Shown here: positions 1 through 5,000 of the stretch, in pieces
Layout of the letters: each line of letters opens with the position of its first letter
How positions within the stretch are numbered: position 1 is the stretch's first letter
Source of the DNA: Pseudomonadota bacterium
GTDB taxonomy: Bacteria > Myxococcota_A > Polyangia > Polyangiales > Sandaracinaceae
Assembly: GCA_023427125.1 (NCBI GenBank)
Contig: JAEZBP010000594.1
Location: 1 to 7,265, forward strand
Direction of reading: 5' to 3'
Length of the DNA: 7,265 bases
Position numbers and translations under genes: made by a program
Notes under the pieces: model-generated
Databases searched by the model: none
What the model was told of the DNA's origin: nothing
What the model saw: only the letters and a program-made list of their open reading frames with translations

Positions 1-38
1 ACGCTGAGCAGCGGGAGAAGGAGGAGGGTGGTGCGCAT
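1..38 (-). CDS. N-terminus of a probable exported protein (partial, runs off left edge)
   Basis: From the ATG at 38-36 the minus strand encodes MRTTLLLLPLLS before the window ends. One basic residue followed by a run of Leu is the n- and h-region of a signal peptide, so the product is probably secreted or a lipoprotein; the cleavage site and mature protein are not visible. It starts 103 nt after the second glycosyltransferase on the same strand, so it may belong to the same transcript or have its own promoter. There is no strong Shine-Dalgarno sequence upstream (only CGAGCG about 9 nt before the ATG), and with 12 codons the call is tentative. Confidence 0.45.
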   Translation of the reverse strand, partial: MRTTLLLLPLLS

Positions 39-62
39 GGTGCGAATCGCTCGAAATTCTGA

Positions 63-107
63 CGCCGAGTCGGCGCTCGCGCCCCTCGGCGCGCACTCTC
101 TAGTGCG
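63..107 (-). repeat. Back-to-back inverted repeats after the operon, possible weak terminator
   Basis: Positions 63-69 (CGCCGAG) and 85-91 (CTCGGCG) form a perfect 7-bp inverted repeat with a 15-nt loop. An alternative stem lies inside it (63-68 with 70-75). Directly adjacent, 92-97 (CGCACT) and 102-107 (AGTGCG) form a perfect 6-bp stem with a 4-nt loop. Downstream in the transcribed direction only a short AATTT follows, so this is a poor match to a classical intrinsic terminator. It could terminate or attenuate transcription, protect the mRNA 3' end, or bind a protein. In GC-rich DNA such pairs also arise by chance. Confidence 0.3.
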
Positions 108-131
108 GAGTCGGGATCTCCGCGAGCCCGC

Positions 132-143
132 GAGGGCGCCCTC
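132..143. repeat. Perfect 12-bp palindrome overlapping the glycosyltransferase stop codon
   Basis: GAGGGCGCCCTC is self-complementary and overlaps the last codon positions of the second glycosyltransferase (stop 144-142). In RNA it could form only a 4-bp stem with a 4-nt loop. No function is assigned. Confidence 0.25.
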
Positions 144-1143
144 ACTTGTACTCGATCAGCCTCGGGCGCGCGCCGCGCAGGCGGCTGGCGTGCAGCTCGA
201 TCACGCCGAGGAGCTCGGGCACCTTCCCGAGCGTGGTGAAGAGCGCGTAGGGCAGCGCGTCCTCGCGGGTCCGGCCGCGCGAGCGCGCGCCGCGATACGC
301 CCGGTACGCGCTCAGGCCGTAGCCGCCGAAGAGGCCGAGGCTGAGGCCCATCGTCGGCAGCGCGGCGCCGAGCGCGATGGCCGGGAGCGCCCCGCCCCAG
401 AAGACGATGCGGCGGGTCTCGCGCACGCCGTGCCGCTCGGGCGCTCTCCCGTGCAGCAGCGCCCCCTCCGCGTACGCGTGCCCCGCCCGCGTGGCGCGCC
501 GCCACCACTGCGAGAAGCGCGTCATCGCCGCGTCGTGGATCGTCATCTCCGCGCGGAGCCGCTCGATCTTCCAGCCCGCCTGCCGCAGGCGCACGCAGAG
601 CTCCGGCTCCTCGCCGGCGATCAGCCGCCCGTCGAAGCCGCCCACCCCCTCGAGCGCCGCGAGCCGCACCATCGCGTCGCCGCCGCACGCGTGCACGTCG
701 CCGACGGGTCCGTCCCACTCGATGTCGCAGAGGCGGTTGTAGATCGAGGCCTCCGGATGGCGCTCGCGCCGGCGGCCGCAGACGATCGCCAGCTCGCTCC
801 GCGCGTCGAGCCGCGCGCACGCGCGAGCGAGCCAGCCGGGCGCGATCTCGCAGTCTCCGTCGACCAGCTGCGCGTAGCGGAGCTCGGGCCGCCGCGCGCG
901 CAGCCGATCGACGCCGGCGTTGCGCGCCCGCGCGGCGGTGAAGCCCACGCTCGGATCGAGCTCGACGACCTCGCAGCCGAGCTGCCGCGCGAGCGCGACG
1001 CTTCCGTCGGTCGAGCCGCTGTCCACGTAGACGACGAGCGCGACCTCGCCGGCCAAGGACTCGAGGCAGCGGCGCAGCCGCTCCCCCTCGTTGCGCCCGA
1101 TCGCGACCGCGCCGATCCCATGGGCGGCTCCGCTCCCGCTCAT
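142..1143 (-). CDS. GT2-family glycosyltransferase with hydrophobic C-terminal segment (333 aa)
   Basis: A second GT-A-fold glycosyltransferase, clearly different from its neighbour. Visible motifs: AVAIGRNEGERLRRCLESL at the N-terminus; VYVDSGSTDGS (38-48); FTAARARNAG (68-77); the metal-binding DGD (95-97) in LVDGDCEIAPGWL; CGRRRERHPEASIYNRLCDIEWD (122-144); CGGDAM (153-158); GEEPELCVRLRQAGW (177-191), the likely catalytic acidic region; IHDAAMTRFSQWWRRATRAGHAYAEG (202-227). Residues 248-275 are hydrophobic and Gly-rich, suggesting one membrane-associated helix or hairpin, so the enzyme probably works at the inner face of the cytoplasmic membrane on a lipid acceptor. Donor and acceptor are unknown. 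The ATG overlaps the upstream stop (ATGA) and has no good Shine-Dalgarno site of its own, which suggests translational coupling. It is the last gene of the tight PKS-GT-GT cluster. GT2 assignment is firm; specific function is open. Confidence 0.95.
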   Translation of the reverse strand: MSGSGAAHGIGAVAIGRNEGERLRRCLESLAGEVALVVYVDSGSTDGSVALARQLGCEVVELDPSVGFTAARARNAGVDRLRARRPELRYAQLVDGDCEIAPGWLARACARLDARSELAIVCGRRRERHPEASIYNRLCDIEWDGPVGDVHACGGDAMVRLAALEGVGGFDGRLIAGEEPELCVRLRQAGWKIERLRAEMTIHDAAMTRFSQWWRRATRAGHAYAEGALLHGRAPERHGVRETRRIVFWGGALPAIALGAALPTMGLSLGLFGGYGLSAYRAYRGARSRGRTREDALPYALFTTLGKVPELLGVIELHASRLRGARPRLIEYK

Positions 1144-2087
1144 GGCCGGTTGACCAGGAAGTTGTAGCGGACGAAGTCCCGCAAGTAGCGGGCGGGATCG
1201 GGATCGGCCTTGCGCTGGAGGCGCGCCCGCACCTTGAACGTCGCGAGCCCCGCCGCGGAGATCGCGTTGGCGGCCCAGAGGTACGCGCGGCCGTGGTTCT
1301 TCAGGAAGTAGTAGCGGCGGCTGTCGAACCAGTAGCGCGGCATCGGCCGCGCCAGATCCTTGAGGCCGGTCGAGGCGTGCCCGACGTGCGCGACCCTGCT
1401 CTCGACCACGTACCAGGTGGGCCAGCCCGCGAGGCGGGCGCGGCGGCAGAGATCGGTCTCCTCGAAGTAGAGGAAGAAGGTCTCGTCGAAGAGCCCGACC
1501 TGCTCGAGCACCTCGCGCCGGATCATCATCGAGGCGCCGGCCAGCCAGTCGACCTCGCGCGAGACCTCGGGCCGCGGCCGGATCGGGATCTCGGCGTCGG
1601 GCAGGAGCTTCGAGAGCGCGCCGAGCCGGAAGCTCCCGGCGACCTCGCTCCGCCAGCTCGGGAAGCGGAAGGCGCTGATGTGCGGCGCCGTGTCGACGCC
1701 CCAGATGGCGCTGCCGGCGATCCCCACGTGGGGCCGCGCGCGCATGAACGCGATCAGCGCCTCGATCGCGTCGGGCTCCGGGAAGGTGTCGGAGTTCATG
1801 ATGTAGAAGAGCTCGGGCGGATCGGCGCTCCGCAGGTAGCGCCGGATCGCGTAGTTGTTCCCCGCGCCGAAGCCGCCATTGTGCCCGGACTCGAGCACCT
1901 CGACGTCCTCCCAGCCCTCGGCGGCCGCGGTGTCGCGCATCAGCGCGAACGATCCGTCCTGCGAGTCGTTGTCGACCACCGAGATGCGGTGCCCCTCCAC
2001 CCGCTCGAGCGCCCGCCGCGCCGCGCGCACCGCCTCGAGCGTCATCCGCGCGGTCTTGTAATTGAGGATCACGCAGAGCAGCTGCAT
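1140..2087 (-). CDS. GT2-family glycosyltransferase, rhamnosyltransferase-like (315 aa)
   Basis: An inverting GT-A-fold transferase that moves a sugar from a nucleotide donor to an acceptor hydroxyl. Seen in the sequence: the N-terminal strand LLCVILNYKT; the nucleotide-binding VVDNDSQDGS (37-46); HNGGFGAGNN (69-78); the metal-binding DxD equivalent NSD (98-100) in YIMNSDTFPEPDAI; DWLAGASMMIRREVLEQVG (180-198) with FFLYFEETDLCRRARLAGW (204-222), the acceptor/base region; and HVGHASTG (234-241). This set is typical of the WbbL-like rhamnosyltransferase branch of GT2, but donor sugar and acceptor cannot be read from sequence. No signal peptide or convincing membrane segment is seen, so it is probably cytosolic or peripheral. 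The start at ATG 2087 is chosen for its strong ribosome-binding site; the frame stays open upstream only because it is a high-GC shadow of the PKS gene. It sits 11 nt after the PKS and overlaps the next gene, so co-expression is very likely. Confidence 0.95.
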   Translation of the reverse strand: MQLLCVILNYKTARMTLEAVRAARRALERVEGHRISVVDNDSQDGSFALMRDTAAAEGWEDVEVLESGHNGGFGAGNNYAIRRYLRSADPPELFYIMNSDTFPEPDAIEALIAFMRARPHVGIAGSAIWGVDTAPHISAFRFPSWRSEVAGSFRLGALSKLLPDAEIPIRPRPEVSREVDWLAGASMMIRREVLEQVGLFDETFFLYFEETDLCRRARLAGWPTWYVVESRVAHVGHASTGLKDLARPMPRYWFDSRRYYFLKNHGRAYLWAANAISAAGLATFKVRARLQRKADPDPARYLRDFVRYNFLVNRP

Positions 2088-2099
2088 CCCGTCCCTCCT
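2088..2099 (-). promoter_or_regulatory. Shine-Dalgarno site for the first glycosyltransferase, abutting the PKS stop
   Basis: In the transcribed direction the sequence reads TGAGGAGGGACGGGATG: the PKS stop TGA shares its A with an AGGAGG ribosome-binding site, which ends 6 nt before the ATG of the glycosyltransferase. It fixes the start of that gene at 2087 even though the same frame stays open far upstream, and it implies that terminating PKS ribosomes can re-initiate. Confidence 0.85.
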
Positions 2100-5000
2100 C
2101 ACTCGGCCGCCACCCGCAGCGCGGACGGCTCCGGAAGGCGCCCCTCGGCCTCTTCGATCACCTCGCGGAGCTTGCGCGCGAGCACCCGCACGCTCGGCTC
2201 GAGGACCATCGAGTCGTGGTCGCCCGGCACCTCGAAGACGTCGAGCTGGTGGACGTAGGTCGACCAGCCGTTGTCGGCGTAGACGTACTCGCGATCGCGA
2301 TCGAGCAGCCGCCCGCCCCCGAGGTCGTAGGCGATCTCGAGCGGCGGCCGGAAGAGCACGAGGTGCCCGGGCCAGGGCGCGAGCCGGTAGCGCCCGAGCG
2401 CGCGGCGGAACGCCTGCTCGATCGCCTCGTCGTGGAACGAGGCCTCTTCCTGCTCCGGCGCCGGCTCCTCGAGCCGCCGGTGGAGCCTCTTGAGCTCCCA
2501 CCGATAGCGGCTCAACGCCCACTGGCCGAGGTACGCCGGCCCCCGCTCCTCGAAGCGCTGCGCCTGGATCAGCGCGCGGTCGCGGAGGCTGAGCCTCGGC
2601 AGGGGCAAGGGCAGCGGCGTGTCGAGCATCACGAGGAGCGCCACCTCCTCGCCCGCCCGCGTGAGCGCCTGCGCCATCTCGTAGGCGGTCACGCCTCCCC
2701 CCGAGAAGCCGCCGAGGAGATAGGGCCCTCTCGGCTGCACCGTCCGCAGCTCGGTCAGGTAAGCCTCGGCCATCTCTTCGAAGGTCTCGTGCGGCTCCTC
2801 GCCGCCGTAGAGCCCCCGGGCCTGCAGGCCGTAGAAGCGGCGATCGGTCCCGATCAGATGCGCCAGGTGCCGCAGGTTCAGCACGTTGCCGAACATCCCC
2901 GCCACCAGGAAGAACGGCGTCTTCGGCCCGCCCTCGCCCGGGTGCATCGCGACCAGGTGCGTGTAGCGGCTGCGCGGCGTCTCGACCTTCGCCCCCTCGC
3001 CGTCCTTCCCGATCGCCGCGCGGATCATCGCCGCGCAGTGCTCGATGGTCGGCGCCTCGAAGAGCACCGAGATCGGGAACTCCACCGAGAAGGCGCGCTT
3101 CACCTTCGCGAAGAGGCGCACCGCGATCAGCGAGTGGCCGCCGAGGTCGAAGAAGCTGTCCTTGATGCCGACCCGATCGACCCCGAGCAGCTCCTTCCAG
3201 AAGCCGACGAGCGTCTTCTCGATCTCGTCGGTCGGCTCGATGTACGCGCTCTCGAGCTCGGGCCGCGCCAGCTGGATCCCGCCGCCCGCCGGGAGCGCGA
3301 CGCCGCGCTCGGCCTGCCGGATCAGCCCGGCCAGATCGAGCGAGCTCACCACGACGCGCGGCCCGTGCTCGCCCGTGAGGACCCGCGTCAGCGCCTCGGC
3401 GCCCTCGCGGGGCGCGATGCCGCGCTCGACGTTCTTCGCGAGCTGCGCCTCGGCCGGCGAGCGCTCGCGATCGCCCTTGCCCTCGAGCTCGACGTCGCCG
3501 CGCGACGGCGGCCGCCCGAGCATGAAGTCGACCTCGCCGGCGAGCTTGCGCAGCGAGAGCCGCTCCACCTCGACGAGCACCCGCCCCTCCTCGTCGGCGA
3601 GCGTGACGTCGAAGGAGACGAGCTCGCTCTCGTCCGAGCTCCCCGGTGTGCTCCGCACCCAGCTCACGATGCGGGAGGGCAGCGGCCCGTGGACGCGCAC
3701 CCGCTCGTAGCTCACCGGCACGAAGAGCGCGTCGCCGCGGTAGCCCTCGATGAGCTCCATCGCCCAGCCGGTCGCGATGTCGACGAGCGCGGGGTGCAGC
3801 CCCAGCTCCGAGGCCTCGTGCGCGAACGCCGCCGGCAGCGCCAGCTGCCCGAGCGCCTCGCCCTTGCCGAGCGCGCCGCGGATCAGCACCCGCCAGCGCG
3901 GCCCGAAGCGCAGGTGGGCCTCCTGCGGGGTGCGGATGCCGCTCGGATCCTCGGGCAGCACCCGCGCCATGCAGCGGCGCTCGATCGCCCGCCGATCGAG
4001 CGGCGGCGGCGCCTCGAGCGGGCGGATCGCGAGGTGCGCCTGGGCGTTTCGCTCCCACGCGACGCGCCCCTCGAAGCTCGTCTTGCTCCGCACCTCGAAC
4101 GCGTAGCCGCGCTGGGTCGGCCGCAGCGTGACGCGCGCCTCCTTCGCCTCGCCGTCGCGCACGCAGAGCGGCCGGAGGAAGAAGAGATCCTCGATCTCGA
4201 AGGGCGCCCGCTCGCCCTGCGCGGCCAGCGCCGCCCGCGCCAGCTCGAGGTACGCGGTCCCGACGAGCAGCGGCTGGCCGGCCTTGGTGCGGTGGCCGCC
4301 GACGATCCAGTGCGCCTCGGGCGAGAGCGTCACCGAGAGCGCCGTCCCGCCCTGCGCGTCCTTGACCCGCGCGTCGAGGAAGGGGTGCCGAGGCTGCTCG
4401 CCGGCCTTCTCGCCCGCGCGCTCCTGGGCGTCGTCGGCGATCGCGCTCGCCGCCATCCCGACCTCGCTCCACACGCCCCAGTCGATCGCGATGACGCGAG
4501 TGGGCGACCCCTCCCGGCTCTGCGCGTAGGCGTCGAGGAAGGCGTTGGCCGCCACGTAGTCGACCTGCCCGGCCGGCGCGGTGATCGCGCTCGTCGACGA
4601 GCTGAGCACGAAGAGCTCGAGCGGCGCGTCGGCGCAGAGCTCGCGCGTCAGCCCGTCGAGCACCAGCGTGCCCTGGATCTTCGGCGTGAAGACGTCCTCG
4701 ACCGACGCCTGCGTCTTCATCGCGATCAGCGCGTCGTCGATCACGCCGGCCGCGTGGAAGACGCCGTGCAGCGCGCCGAAGCGCGCGCGCGCCTTCACGA
4801 GCGCGCTCCGCAGCTCCTCCACGTGCGTGACGTCGGCGCTCGCGATCATCACCTCGCCGCCGGCCGCCTCGATCTCCAACAGGCGCGCGAGCCGCTCGCT
4901 GATCCGATCGCCGGCGCCGTGCTTCTCGATCCAGTCGATCCAGTGCTCGCGGGGCGGCAGCGGCGTGCGGCTGACGAGCACGAGCCGCGCCTTGCAGGTC

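Noticed and set aside
28..1167. 379-codon open frame on the plus strand across the second glycosyltransferase
   Set aside because: It is antisense to a gene with clear GT2 motifs; its translation is Arg/Ala/Pro-rich with no recognisable motif, as expected for a mirror frame in high-GC DNA where stop codons are rare.
2085..2101. A frameshift or single fused PKS-glycosyltransferase protein
   Set aside because: The PKS ends in its own TGA after a complete TE, and the next ATG has its own ribosome-binding site, so two separate proteins are the simplest reading.
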